64,000 nucleotides of DNA from Lentzea sp. NBRC 105346 (GTDB lineage Bacteria > Actinomycetota > Actinomycetes > Mycobacteriales > Pseudonocardiaceae): positions 558,001-622,000 of the forward strand of contig NZ_BSTQ01000001.1 in the NCBI RefSeq assembly GCF_030269605.1, read 5' to 3'. The translations under genes were made by a program, and so were the position numbers. The notes under the pieces are model-generated. The model was not told the origin of the DNA and searched no databases. It saw only the letters and a list, made by a program, of their open reading frames with translations. Of this stretch, positions 33,695 through 44,566 are shown piece after piece. How positions within the stretch are numbered: position 1 is the stretch's first letter; every line of letters begins with the position of its first letter.

Positions 33695-34419
33695 GTGGAG
33701 AACCTGCTCCGGCGCGTGCTGGACAAGATTGACCAAGCAATCGCCGCACACCGTCAGGCGGCCGATCTCGCCGAGCAGGCACGCGATCTCCTCGGCTTGG
33801 CCGGTTCCGGGACCCTACAGGCCGACGTAGAGCAGGCGTGCGCGCTGTTCACGCGAGTGATCGAGGGAATCAACGAACCAGAAGGCCAGATATCGGGTCT
33901 TGCCACCGCGGCCGACTTGATTCGCTCCTACCTGCACGGTCGCGGAGTTGGTCACGAAACCAAGGATGTCGCTGCCCCTTCAGGGCCTCCCGCGATTCGG
34001 GCCGAGCGGCTCGACGAGATCCGCCGCGAGAGTTGCCCCCGCCGATCAAGGGCGCCGATATCGGGCGCAAGACGCACGGGCAATGGATCGGCCCTGATGG
34101 TGCCGCCCACTCGATCGTCAGCGGGGTGGACGACGATTCACGGGCGGCCGACGAACGCCTTCGCCGGCTCGGGCTTCGCATGCGCGCGGCGAAGACGTCG
34201 GATGTTGAGATGAAGGTTGCTGCTCGAATGATCCGTGCCGGCGTCCAGCACGCCACGGTCTTGATCAACAACACGCCGTGCCGGGGACGTCTGAGCTGCG
34301 ACACCCTCGTGCCGATCATGCTTCCGGAAGGTGCCACGCTTACGGTTCATGGCGTGAACGAGGACGGCACGCTGTTTCGGAAGCGATACACAGGAGGTGC
34401 CCGCCCGTGGTGGCGCTAG
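33695..34419 (+). pseudogene. DddA/SCP1.201-like deaminase toxin, frameshifted
   Basis: Two reading frames together give one protein. The first part (GTG 33695) is a helical N-terminal region (LLRRVLDKIDQAIAAHRQAA, LATAADLIRSYLHG) ending at RLDEIRRE. The continuation LPPPIKGADIGRKTHGQWIG runs in another frame from about 34031. Removing one AG of the GAGAG at 34028-34032 restores RRELPPPIKG, the expected junction. The C-terminal domain (DVEMKVAARMIRAGV, ATVLINNTPCRGRLSCD, LVPIMLPEGATLTVHG) resembles the SCP1.201/DddA double-strand DNA cytosine deaminase family. The zinc-site HVE of DddA reads DVE here. It is either a real pseudogene or a sequencing error. The 3' end overlaps the Imm1 gene by 13 bases. 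Confidence 0.7.
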
Positions 34420-34817
34420 AAGCGTGGTTCGACCGCGACGCGGACGACCCGGCCATTGTCCGCACGGCCGAAGAGTTGGACACCTTGCTGGACACGGTGG
34501 CCGCATGGCCACGTCCGAGCACTGTTCAGCTACTCATCGCCGACGACCTCGGCCGGGCCGTTCTGGATGTGGGCCTGGACGGCACGCACGGCCGTGGCGT
34601 TCTCTACTACTCGGGTCCGGAATGGCCGGACGCGTGCGCGAGTCAGGGCACTGACACGGCCACCCCGTCGCCGATCTACTACTACATGGGGTCGGACACC
34701 GAGTACCCCCCGACGGCGGAGATCCCCTTGGCCGATGTGCTCCGTGCCGCTCATGAGTACATGACCACGGGAGGAGAACGCCCAACCGGAATCAAATGGC
34801 AACCCTGGTTCGACTAG
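34407..34817 (+). CDS. Imm1 family immunity protein
   Basis: A 136-aa protein starting at GTG 34407 (AGGAGG ends 9 bases upstream), overlapping the toxin 3' end. The pattern EAWFDRDADDPAIVRTAEEL, GVLYYSGPEW, EIPLADVLRAAHEYMTTG and ERPTGIKWQPW matches Imm1 immunity proteins, which neutralise deaminase-type toxins of polymorphic toxin systems. Intact reading frame next to a frameshifted toxin suggests that immunity has been kept, for example against sibling toxins. Confidence 0.8.
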   Translation: MVALEAWFDRDADDPAIVRTAEELDTLLDTVAAWPRPSTVQLLIADDLGRAVLDVGLDGTHGRGVLYYSGPEWPDACASQGTDTATPSPIYYYMGSDTEYPPTAEIPLADVLRAAHEYMTTGGERPTGIKWQPWFD

Positions 34818-34822
34818 CCGAC

Positions 34823-35776
34823 TCACGACTGGGGCGTGAAAGGTACGACCACCACGGTGATGTTGTCGTGACCGCCCGCCTCCAAGGCGACCTTCACGTA
34901 CTCCTCCGGCCCGCACGACGCCAGCGGCAACAGGTCCTCGACGTCGGGCCGATAGTTGTGCAGACCGTCGCTGCACAACAGGAACACGCCCGGCTCGGTG
35001 GGCTGCAACGACACCACGGAGGGCACGACCTGGCCGGCGTCCGCGCCGATCCACCGCGACAGCACGTGCGCACGGCGGTCGGTCTTCGCCTCCTCCTCGG
35101 TCAGCACGCCCTCCGCGACCAGCTGCGCCGCCCACGTGTCGTCCTTGGTCAGCTGCGCGGAAGACTCACCGGCCAGCCAGTACACGCGGCTGTCACCCAC
35201 CCAGCCGATGGTCGCGCCCGACGGGGTCGTCAGCACCGAGACGAACGTGCACGACGGCGCCACCGCGCCCGCCTCAGGGCCCTCGAGCTGCTCCACGGCC
35301 AGGCACGCCGCGGCCACCGCGTCGATCGTCGCCTGCTCGCCGTCCACGCCCTCGATCAGCGCGTCGAGTAACACGTCGGTCGCCGCGTCGGCGGCGGCCT
35401 GCGACGCCTGCTCCGCGCGTTCCGACGACGCCACACCATCACAGACGACCGCGGCCACCCCGCGGCCGCCGACGACGCCGAACGCCATCGAGTCCTCGTT
35501 GCGCGCCCGTCTGCGACCACGGTCGCTGACCCCCGACACCTGCCCCAGCGTGTACTCGACGCGGTCACGCGCGGCCGGCTGATGACGGCCGCACTGCGTG
35601 CAGTAGTGCTCGTCATCGATGTCAGGCGACCCGCACAGGATGCAGGACGCCTGGGCCGGGCCGGTCGGACCACCGATCGGGGTGCGCCGCACCAGCAGGT
35701 TGCGCCCGCACGCCTCGCAGAACCGATCGTCCATCGCGATCGGAGCCAAGCAGTCCGGGCACTTCGGGATATCCAT
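34823..35776 (-). CDS. PP2C-type Ser/Thr phosphatase with N-terminal zinc ribbons
   Basis: A 317-aa phosphatase. Residues 1-65 hold two zinc-ribbon pairs (CPDCLAPI, CEACG; CILCG, CTQCG). The PP2C domain follows: GQVSGVSDRGRRRARNEDSM, VVCDGVASSERAEQAS, IGWVGDSRVYWL, FLLCSDGLHNY and GGHDNITVVVV supply the metal-binding aspartates. It is the last gene of the minus-strand GlnX-GlnH-PknG unit, 4 bases after pknG, and is a good candidate to reverse PknG phosphorylation. It is convergent with Imm1. Confidence 0.9.
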   Translation of the reverse strand: MDIPKCPDCLAPIAMDDRFCEACGRNLLVRRTPIGGPTGPAQASCILCGSPDIDDEHYCTQCGRHQPAARDRVEYTLGQVSGVSDRGRRRARNEDSMAFGVVGGRGVAAVVCDGVASSERAEQASQAAADAATDVLLDALIEGVDGEQATIDAVAAACLAVEQLEGPEAGAVAPSCTFVSVLTTPSGATIGWVGDSRVYWLAGESSAQLTKDDTWAAQLVAEGVLTEEEAKTDRRAHVLSRWIGADAGQVVPSVVSLQPTEPGVFLLCSDGLHNYRPDVEDLLPLASCGPEEYVKVALEAGGHDNITVVVVPFTPQS

Positions 35777-35780
35777 CAGC

Positions 35781-37922
<2,142 letters not shown>

Positions 37923-38882
37923 TCAGTCCCGATAACGAGCGACGGGCGGCGTGGGTGCCGGACCCAGCTGACCCAGCCACCTGCGATAGAGGGCTACCCA
38001 CGTGCCGTCGGCGCGCATCTGCTCCAGCACGCCGTTGACGAACCGCACCAGGTCCTCCTGGCCCTTCGGCACACCGATGCCGTACGGCTCCTCGGTGAAC
38101 CGGCCGCCGACCACCTCGGTGTACGGGTCCTGCGCCGCGAGCCCGGCCAGGATCGTGTCGTCGGTGGAGATCGCGTCCACCTGGCCCTGCTGCAGCATCA
38201 CCAGGCAGTCGGTCCAGTTCGGCACCGACACCGGCTTCGTGCCCTTCGACGCCACGTTCGCCAGCGACGTCGACCCGGCCGTCGCGCACACCTTCTTGCC
38301 CTGCAACGCCTCCACGCCGCTGATCCCGGAGTTGCGGCGCACCAGCACCCGCTGCCCGGCCTGGTAGTACACCGCCGAGAAGTCCACCTCCGCCAGCCGC
38401 TGGCAGGTGATCGTCATCGTGCGCACCACCACGTCGACGTCACCGCTCTTCAACGCCGGGATCCGGCCCGCGCTGGTCACGATCTTGAACTGCACCTTCG
38501 CCGGGTCGTTGAAGATCGCCTGCGCCAGCCGGCGCGCGAGCTCCACGTCGAAGCCCTCGATCTCGCCGGTGAACGAGTTGCGGAACCCCATCAGATAGGT
38601 GTTCTGGTCCACGCCCGCGATCAACCGGCCCCTGGCCTGGATCTTCGCCATCGTCGAGCCGTCGGGCATCTGCCCCGGCTCCGGCAACGGCCCCGGCCGC
38701 AGGCTCGCGGTCGCGTCACAGTTCGGTGCGGAGTTCGGCGCGGACGTCGGTGCCTCGGACAGTTCACTGGCCTGTGGCGGCAACGGCGGCGGCGCCGCCC
38801 GCGGCGTGATCTTCGCCGGCTCGGTCGGCCCCACCGAACAGGCCGTCAGCAGCAGGGCGAGCAGTACCAACCTGACTTTCAT
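37923..38882 (-). CDS. glnH: GlnH-like amino-acid-binding lipoprotein
   Basis: A 319-aa periplasmic-binding-protein-fold lipoprotein with lipobox LLTAC (Cys15). A Pro-rich linker is followed by the SBP_bac_3 domain (RGRLIAGVDQNTYLMGFRN, IEGFDVELARRLAQAI, VVVRTMTITCQRLAEVDFS, VPKGQEDLVRFVNGVL). In mycobacteria GlnH binds aspartate/glutamate and signals through GlnX to PknG. The ATG overlaps the glnX stop (ATGA). The ABC permease and ATPase are not adjacent, consistent with a sensor rather than a transporter role. Confidence 0.9.
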   Translation of the reverse strand: MKVRLVLLALLLTACSVGPTEPAKITPRAAPPPLPPQASELSEAPTSAPNSAPNCDATASLRPGPLPEPGQMPDGSTMAKIQARGRLIAGVDQNTYLMGFRNSFTGEIEGFDVELARRLAQAIFNDPAKVQFKIVTSAGRIPALKSGDVDVVVRTMTITCQRLAEVDFSAVYYQAGQRVLVRRNSGISGVEALQGKKVCATAGSTSLANVASKGTKPVSVPNWTDCLVMLQQGQVDAISTDDTILAGLAAQDPYTEVVGGRFTEEPYGIGVPKGQEDLVRFVNGVLEQMRADGTWVALYRRWLGQLGPAPTPPVARYRD

Positions 38883-40129
38883 CGGTACTCCTTCAACCGC
38901 TGCCACAACCCCATCACCGACGCGGCCGCGCTGAGCACCGCCAGCGCCAGCACCCCCACCACCGTGCCCACCAGCGCGCCCCGCGCCGCCGCGATCTCCT
39001 TGCTGAACCCCTGCCGGGCCAGGCCGATCGCCCGCACCAGGTCCGCGTCCAGCTCGTCGAACGACGGCTCGGCGATCAACGCCACCGCCTCGGTGTACTG
39101 GCCGGCGTCGTCGGCCTGCCGGATCCGCCCGTGCGTCGCCTGCCACGCGTGGAAATGCGTCAGCGCCGAGTCGACCTCCGCGCTCGGCGCCGTCCGTTTC
39201 GCCTGCTCCAGCAGCCCCTCGAGCTCCTTGGCGACCTCGACGTAGTTCTTCTCGTAGTTCTGCCCGCTGCCGCGCGCCACCAGCGTCAGCGTCTCCTCGC
39301 CCCGCGCGGTCAGCGTCGCGATCCGCGCCTGCGCCAGCACCGCCACCCGGCCCGACCCGCCGGTGCGGCTGTCGTTGACGTCGCCGATCACGATCACCGA
39401 CGTCACCACCACCCACAGCAGCGACACGAACGCCGCACCCGTGGCCACGACCAGCCCGACGTTGAGCAGCCGGTTCGTCTTGCGCGTCAGGTACACCTGC
39501 GCGAGCCCGAGCGCCGCCAGCACCAGCAACCCCAGCGTCAGCTCCGCGACCGGGAACTTCGCCGCCCGCTGCTGCGCCTGCGCCACCCCGTCGGTCTCCG
39601 ACCGGTACAGCTCCCGCGCCGCCGGCAGCAGCTGCGCGCGCATCAACGCCGACGCCTCGCCCAGATACGCCGCGCCGACCGGGAAACCCTGCCGGTTGTT
39701 CGTCCGCGCGGTCTCGATCAGTCCCGTGTAGACGGGCAGCTGGCTCGCCAGCGTCGCCGTGAGGTCCGGATGCGACGCCGTCGCCCGCGACAACGCCGCC
39801 TGCGCCTGCGCGATGTCCGCCTCGTACCGATCCCGCAGCGCCGCGGGTTCCAGGCCACCGGACAGGAACGCGCTCGCCGCCGTGGCGTCCGCGTCCTGCA
39901 GACTCCGGTACACCTCCTGCGCCGCGTGACTGAGCGGCTCACTGCGCATCGCGAGTTCCTCGAGCGCCTCGGCCCGGTTGATCACGCTCATCGCCGTCAG
40001 GCTGCCCGCGATGAAGCTCGTGGCGATCAGCAGCAGCGCGATCAGGCTCAACCGGCCGGGCGTTGAGCGCGCCAGGCCCGTGACGCGGCGGAGCACCGCC
40101 CGCCGCGGCGCCTCTGTGTCGATCACCAC
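38879..40129 (-). CDS. glnX: GlnX-like transmembrane sensor protein
   Basis: A 416-aa protein with about four transmembrane helices (LSLIALLLIATSFIAGSL; LTLGLLVLAALGLAQVYL; VGLVVATGAAFVSLLWVVV; a C-terminal helix near 390) and two extracytoplasmic helical, four-helix-bundle-like sensor regions (~45-185 and ~260-375). The gene order matches mycobacterial glnX-glnH-pknG, where GlnX relays GlnH occupancy to PknG. The start is GTG or ATG near 40129. It overlaps glnH by 4 bases. Confidence 0.85.
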   Translation of the reverse strand: MVIDTEAPRRAVLRRVTGLARSTPGRLSLIALLLIATSFIAGSLTAMSVINRAEALEELAMRSEPLSHAAQEVYRSLQDADATAASAFLSGGLEPAALRDRYEADIAQAQAALSRATASHPDLTATLASQLPVYTGLIETARTNNRQGFPVGAAYLGEASALMRAQLLPAARELYRSETDGVAQAQQRAAKFPVAELTLGLLVLAALGLAQVYLTRKTNRLLNVGLVVATGAAFVSLLWVVVTSVIVIGDVNDSRTGGSGRVAVLAQARIATLTARGEETLTLVARGSGQNYEKNYVEVAKELEGLLEQAKRTAPSAEVDSALTHFHAWQATHGRIRQADDAGQYTEAVALIAEPSFDELDADLVRAIGLARQGFSKEIAAARGALVGTVVGVLALAVLSAAASVMGLWQRLKEYR

Positions 40130-40186
40130 GGCGTAAGCGTAAGCACTTGTGTCACCCAGCGCGTCACTTCACGTTCACTGGCCCCG

Positions 40187-40951
40187 TCAGCGCGTCGCGA
40201 CGAGCTGCTCCACCCCGTCCAGGATGCGCGCAAGGCCGAACTCGAACGCCGCCTCCGGCGAGAACGCGCTGTTGTAGGCCTCGCCGACCGCGTTGCCCAC
40301 CCGCGACGCCACCGGATAACGGGCCGGGTCGAACACCTTCATCAGGAACGGAACCGCCGCGTCCCACCACTGCTGGTCGGTCATCCCCGTCTCGCGCTCC
40401 GTCTGGGTCGCGCCCGCCTGGCCCCGCGCCGCGTGCTGCACATGGCCCAGCACCAGGTTCAGCACCGAGTCCATCTCCACGTCGGACAGGCCGATGCCCT
40501 CCAGCGCCCGCAGCTCGTAGTCGTACTTCGCCGCCACCTGCGGCCCCAGCACCGTGCGGTTCGGCGCCACCTGCATCAGCCACGGATGCCGCCGGTACAT
40601 CGCCAGGTTCTCCCGTGCGACATAGACGAGCTGCTCGCGCCAGCCGCGGACGTCGGGGGAGCGGCCCGTCTCGCCGTGCACCGTGTCGACCATGACGTCG
40701 ACCAGCTCACCCTTGCCCGGCACATAGGTGTAGAGCGACATCGTCCCCACACCCAGCGACTCCGCCACCCGCCGCATCGACAACGCGCGCAGGCCCTCGG
40801 TGTCCGCGATCTCGATCCCGGCCCGCACGATCCGGTCCACGCTCAGGTCCGGCTTGCCCTTGCGGCTCGTCCGCTCCTGGGTGCGCCACAGCAACGCCAG
40901 CGTGCGCGCCGGGTCACCGGAGCCCGTGTGTTCGATCACGAACCACACCAT
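40187..40951 (-). CDS. TetR family regulator (paralogue of the one at 55893)
   Basis: A 254-aa regulator. The helix-turn-helix lies at ~35-85 (VDRIVRAGIEIADTEGLRAL, VAESLGVGTMSLYTYVPGKGEL). The whole protein, including ARTLALLWRT at the start, RRHPWLMQV in the middle and AFEFGLARILDGV at the end, aligns with the TetR at 55893-56639. A palindrome carrying CCGTA-N5-TACGG starts 4 bases before its ATG, between it and the divergent SNF2 gene, so it probably represses itself and the SNF2 operon. Confidence 0.9.
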   Translation of the reverse strand: MVWFVIEHTGSGDPARTLALLWRTQERTSRKGKPDLSVDRIVRAGIEIADTEGLRALSMRRVAESLGVGTMSLYTYVPGKGELVDVMVDTVHGETGRSPDVRGWREQLVYVARENLAMYRRHPWLMQVAPNRTVLGPQVAAKYDYELRALEGIGLSDVEMDSVLNLVLGHVQHAARGQAGATQTERETGMTDQQWWDAAVPFLMKVFDPARYPVASRVGNAVGEAYNSAFSPEAAFEFGLARILDGVEQLVATR

Positions 40952-40954
40952 AGC

Positions 40955-40975
40955 GTACCGTATGCTGTACGGTAC
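40955..40975. promoter_or_regulatory. TetR operator, CCGTA-N5-TACGG
   Basis: A perfect 7-bp-arm palindrome (GTACCGT, 7 bases, ACGGTAC) fills the 29-base gap between the TetR start and the SNF2 start. The inner CCGTA-N5-TACGG matches both palindromes in front of the paralogous TetR at 55.8 kb. Confidence 0.7.
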
Positions 40976-40980
40976 AAGGT

Positions 40981-43302
40981 ATGGCACTGTTCGAGGCGGC
41001 GGACCCGCCGCGTCTGGGGCGCATCGACGGACGGCCAGTGGGGGAGGCTCTACCAGCACTTCTGCACGACAACGGCTACTGGGGCGTGGCCACCGCGATG
41101 GCGTTGCAGCTGGTCGCGCGCGGGCGAATCCGGCCCGGCGTGTCGCCCGGCGGCCACGACACGTGGCGGATCGGCCCGCTCGACCCCGCCGACGAGGCAC
41201 ACCTGCGTGCCCTGTCGGCCGACTACGACTCGTTGCGCGCGTTCCTCGACGCCGTCGCCGACACCCTGCCCCGTGAACCCGGTGAAGGCCCGTTCGCCGG
41301 CACCGAGGTGCACGACGTCTCCGGCCTGCGCGACTGGTCCGACGAGCAGCTCACCATCTCGCTGCGGATCGAGACCGACAACGAAATGCGGTTCCGGGCG
41401 ATCGTCCAGCACCACCTCACCGACTTCGACGCCATGCTCGCCGTCCGCCGCGCCGCACGCGTGTGGGCACCCCTGGAACGCCTGCTCGCCAGGCAGGGAC
41501 TGCAGCCCCTCGACCTCACCGACGACGAGGTCGTCGACCTGCTCCGCGACCCGCCCGTCGACGTGCACTGGCCGCGTGAGCTGCTGCAGAACCTCCGCGG
41601 CCGGGCCGTCATCAGTGCCGGTGAGTTTCGGCTGGGCGACACCTACGAACTAAACTGGCAGCTCGTCCTGGGCGACGACCCGCTCACCGAAGCCGAACTC
41701 GACCGGCTCGCCGAGGCCACCCGCCCGGTCGTCCGCCTGCGCGACCAGTGGGTCCTCGTCGACCCCGCCATCGCCCGCCAGGCCACGACCCGCCCGATCA
41801 GCGCCGTCGACGCACTCGCCGCGTCCCTGACCGGTTCCGTACTCATCGACGGCGTGCCGGTTTCGGTCACGCGGGAGCCCCGCGATGCGTGTCATGCATC
41901 GTGGGGCTCCCGCGTGACGCAAGTGGAGGCCGTGCCGCAGCCTGCGGGGCTGGCGGCGTCGTTGCGGGACTACCAGCTGCACGGCCTGAGCTGGCTCGCC
42001 CACATGACCTCACTCGGGCTCGGCGCGTGCCTCGCCGACGACATGGGCCTGGGCAAAACCATCACGCTCATCGCGCTGCACCTGCACCGGGCGTCGGGCC
42101 CGACGCTGGTCGTCTGCCCGGCGTCGCTGCTGGGCAACTGGGAACGCGAGATCCACCGGTTCGCGCCCGGCACACCCGTCACCCGCTACCACGGTCCGAA
42201 CCGGGCACTCGCTTCCGAGGGATTCGTCCTCACCACCTACGGCACCATGCGCCTGGACACCGAAGTGCTGGCCGCGCACGAGTGGGACATGGTCGTCGCC
42301 GACGAGGCCCAGCACGTCAAGAACCCCGCGTCCGGCACCGCACAAGCACTCCGGACGATCCCCGCTGCCGCGCGGGTGGCGTTGTCCGGCACCCCGGTCG
42401 AGAACAACCTCACCGAACTCTGGTCCATCCTGGACTGGACGACCCCCGGCCTGCTCGGCACCCGCCGCGCGTTCCGCACCCGCTGGCCGGCACCGGACGC
42501 CACGCTGGCGCGGCTGATCAGGCCGTTCCTGCTGCGGCGCCGCAAGTCCGATCCCGGCATCGCCCCCGAGCTGCCGCGCAAGACCGAGACCGAACAGCCC
42601 GTCTCGCTCAGCCCGGAACAGGCCGCCCTCTACGAGGCGCTGGTCCGCGAGATCCTCGACCAGATCGCCGCCGCGGAAGGCATGGCCCGCCGCGGCCTGA
42701 TCCTGAAGCTGCTCACCGGCCTCAAGCAGATCTGCAACCACCCGTCGCACTACCTCAAGCGCGAGCTGACCGGCCGGTCCGGCAAGCTCGAACTGCTCGA
42801 CGAGCTGCTCGACACGATCCTCGCCGAGGACGGCTCCGTCCTGGTGTTCACCCAGTACGTCGACATGGCCCGCCTGCTGGAGACCCACCTCGATCGCCGC
42901 GGCATCGCGTGCCACTTCCTGCACGGCGGCACCCCCGTCGCCCGTCGCGACGAGATGGTCCGGTCGTTCCAGGCCGGCGATGTGCCGGTGTTCCTGCTGT
43001 CGTTGAAGGCCGCGGGCACCGGCCTCAACCTCACCCGCGCCGACCACGTCGTGCACTACGACCGCTGGTGGAACCCCGCGGTCGAGGACCAGGCCACCGA
43101 CCGCGCGTACCGCATCGGCCAGACCCGGCCCGTGCAGGTGCACAAGCTCGTCGCCGAAGGCACCGTCGAGGACCGCGTCGCGTCGATACTGGCCGCCAAG
43201 CGGGAACTCGCCGACGCCGTCCTCGTGTCCGGTGAGTCGGCGTTGACCGAGCTCACCGACGCCGAACTGTCCGAACTGGTCGCACTGAGGAGCTCGTCAT
43301 GA
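40981..43302 (+). CDS. SNF2-family DEAD/DEAH helicase
   Basis: A 773-aa SWI2/SNF2 ATPase. The N-terminal ~310 residues are a bacterial HelZ-like accessory region. The motor begins at LRDYQLHGLSWLAHM, with Walker A in DDMGLGKTITL (~353), motif II DEAQHVKNP (~441), ALSGTPVENNL, and the second RecA lobe with LVFTQYVDMA, LSLKAAGTGLNL and QATDRAYRIGQ. Such proteins remodel nucleoprotein and are usually encoded with a SWIM protein, which follows with an ATGA overlap. A 53-base near-perfect palindrome (41866-41918) is embedded in frame at residues ~296-313, just before the motor, and encodes VTREPRDACHASWGSRVT. Confidence 0.9.
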   Translation: MALFEAADPPRLGRIDGRPVGEALPALLHDNGYWGVATAMALQLVARGRIRPGVSPGGHDTWRIGPLDPADEAHLRALSADYDSLRAFLDAVADTLPREPGEGPFAGTEVHDVSGLRDWSDEQLTISLRIETDNEMRFRAIVQHHLTDFDAMLAVRRAARVWAPLERLLARQGLQPLDLTDDEVVDLLRDPPVDVHWPRELLQNLRGRAVISAGEFRLGDTYELNWQLVLGDDPLTEAELDRLAEATRPVVRLRDQWVLVDPAIARQATTRPISAVDALAASLTGSVLIDGVPVSVTREPRDACHASWGSRVTQVEAVPQPAGLAASLRDYQLHGLSWLAHMTSLGLGACLADDMGLGKTITLIALHLHRASGPTLVVCPASLLGNWEREIHRFAPGTPVTRYHGPNRALASEGFVLTTYGTMRLDTEVLAAHEWDMVVADEAQHVKNPASGTAQALRTIPAAARVALSGTPVENNLTELWSILDWTTPGLLGTRRAFRTRWPAPDATLARLIRPFLLRRRKSDPGIAPELPRKTETEQPVSLSPEQAALYEALVREILDQIAAAEGMARRGLILKLLTGLKQICNHPSHYLKRELTGRSGKLELLDELLDTILAEDGSVLVFTQYVDMARLLETHLDRRGIACHFLHGGTPVARRDEMVRSFQAGDVPVFLLSLKAAGTGLNLTRADHVVHYDRWWNPAVEDQATDRAYRIGQTRPVQVHKLVAEGTVEDRVASILAAKRELADAVLVSGESALTELTDAELSELVALRSSS
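41866..41918. repeat. Long palindrome inside the SNF2 coding sequence
   Basis: Arms of 23 bases (41866-41888 and 41896-41918), beginning GTCACGCGGGAGCCCC, pair at 22 of 23 positions around a 7-base loop. The palindrome lies in a coding region without breaking the frame. It resembles a REP/MITE-like inserted hairpin rather than a terminator. Two other palindromes of similar size occur at 51713 and 58004. Confidence 0.8.
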
Positions 43303-44015
43303 CGGCTCGCGGGTTCACCGCGTTCCCGAAGACCACCCGCCGCGGCGCGCGCACCTGGTGGGGCAAGGCGTGGATCAAGGCCCTCGAAGACACGGCTCTG
43401 GACACCGCGCCACTGCGCCTGGGCCGCCGCTACGCCCACGCCGGTGTCGTCGGACCGATCACCGTCTCACCCGGACGCATCGCCGCCGTCGTGCACGACG
43501 AGGACACCGTCTACACCACCGCGGTGTTCGTCCCGGAGCTCACCGACCACGAATGGCGCCGCTTCCTCGACCGCGTCGCCGCCCAGGCCGGCCACATCGC
43601 CGCGCTGCTCGACAACGACATGCCGCGCGACCTCGTCGTCTCGGCGGAAGACGCGGGTGTGCGGCTGCTGCCCGGCATCGGTGACCTCGAACCCGAATGT
43701 GACTGCCCCGGCTGGGAGCTCCCGTGCCGCCATGCCGCCGCGCTGGCGTTCCAGGTCTCCTGGCTGCTCGACGCCGACCCGTTCGTACTCCTGTTACTAC
43801 GCGGCCGCGGCGAACGCGAACTGCTCGACGAACTGCGCGCCAAGACCAGAACACCTGTGGTGATCGACCTCCTGCCAGCACGTCCATCCCTCCCCAGCAC
43901 CACCACGCCCGTGGTGTTCCTGGGGGAGACGCCGCCGGAATACGATCATGGCGAGATGCGGCGACTCGTCGAGCGCGCCGCTCGCAGGGCACGCGCACTC
44001 CTGGGGGAACAGTGA
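43299..44015 (+). CDS. SWIM zinc finger protein
   Basis: A 238-aa protein coupled to the SNF2 gene by an ATGA overlap. N-terminal TWWGKAWIKALED, PLRLGRRYAHAGVV and VSPGRIAAVVHDE are typical of the SWIM partners of bacterial SNF2 ATPases. The SWIM motif CDCPGWELPCRHAAAL (C-x-C...C-x-H, residues ~132-144) binds zinc and probably DNA or protein. It likely works with the SNF2 motor. Confidence 0.9.
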   Translation: MTARGFTAFPKTTRRGARTWWGKAWIKALEDTALDTAPLRLGRRYAHAGVVGPITVSPGRIAAVVHDEDTVYTTAVFVPELTDHEWRRFLDRVAAQAGHIAALLDNDMPRDLVVSAEDAGVRLLPGIGDLEPECDCPGWELPCRHAAALAFQVSWLLDADPFVLLLLRGRGERELLDELRAKTRTPVVIDLLPARPSLPSTTTPVVFLGETPPEYDHGEMRRLVERAARRARALLGEQ

Positions 44016-44566
44016 TCACCGAGAAGCAGAAGATGCTCGGCGGGCAGCTCTACCGCGACAGCGACCCGGACCTCGTCGCGGAACGCCGGCGCGCCCAGGT
44101 GCTGCTCGACCGGTTCAACACCTGCCCCGAGCCCGACCGGCAGCCGGTGCTGAAGGAACTGCTCGGGCAGCTGGGCGACGGGTCGTGGATCATGCCGCGG
44201 CTGCAGGTCGACTACGGCCACCACATCAGCATCGGCTCCAACAGCTTCCTCAACTACGACGCGATCCTGATGGACTGCGCGCCGATCACCATTGGCGACG
44301 ACGTGTCGATCGGCCCGCGCGCGCAGCTGCTCACCGCGTTGCACCCGATCGAGGACCACGAGGCGCGCCGGCAGCGTTGGGAGAGCGCCGCGCCGATCAC
44401 CATCGGGAACAACGTGTGGCTGGGCGGCGGCGTGATCGTGTGCGCGGGCGTGACCATCGGCGAGAACACCGTAGTCGGCGCGGGCAGCGTCGTCACCCGC
44501 GACATCGGCGATCACGTGCTCGCGGCGGGCAACCCCTGCCGGGTGATCCGTCAGCTGCCCAGGTAG
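44012..44566 (+). CDS. maa: Maltose O-acetyltransferase-like hexapeptide acetyltransferase
   Basis: A 184-aa enzyme (start GTG 44012 overlapping the SWIM stop as GTGA). The N-terminal Mac domain EKQKMLGGQLYRDSDPDLV is followed by left-handed-helix repeats: ISIGSNSFLNYDAILMDC, ITIGDDVSIGP, the catalytic histidine in LLTALHPI, ITIGNNVWLGGGVIVCAGV and VVGAGSVVTRDIGD. It transfers acetyl from acetyl-CoA to sugars such as maltose or glucose. Why it is coupled to a SNF2/SWIM pair is unclear. Its 3' end overlaps the convergent WYL regulator. Confidence 0.9.
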   Translation: MITEKQKMLGGQLYRDSDPDLVAERRRAQVLLDRFNTCPEPDRQPVLKELLGQLGDGSWIMPRLQVDYGHHISIGSNSFLNYDAILMDCAPITIGDDVSIGPRAQLLTALHPIEDHEARRQRWESAAPITIGNNVWLGGGVIVCAGVTIGENTVVGAGSVVTRDIGDHVLAAGNPCRVIRQLPR

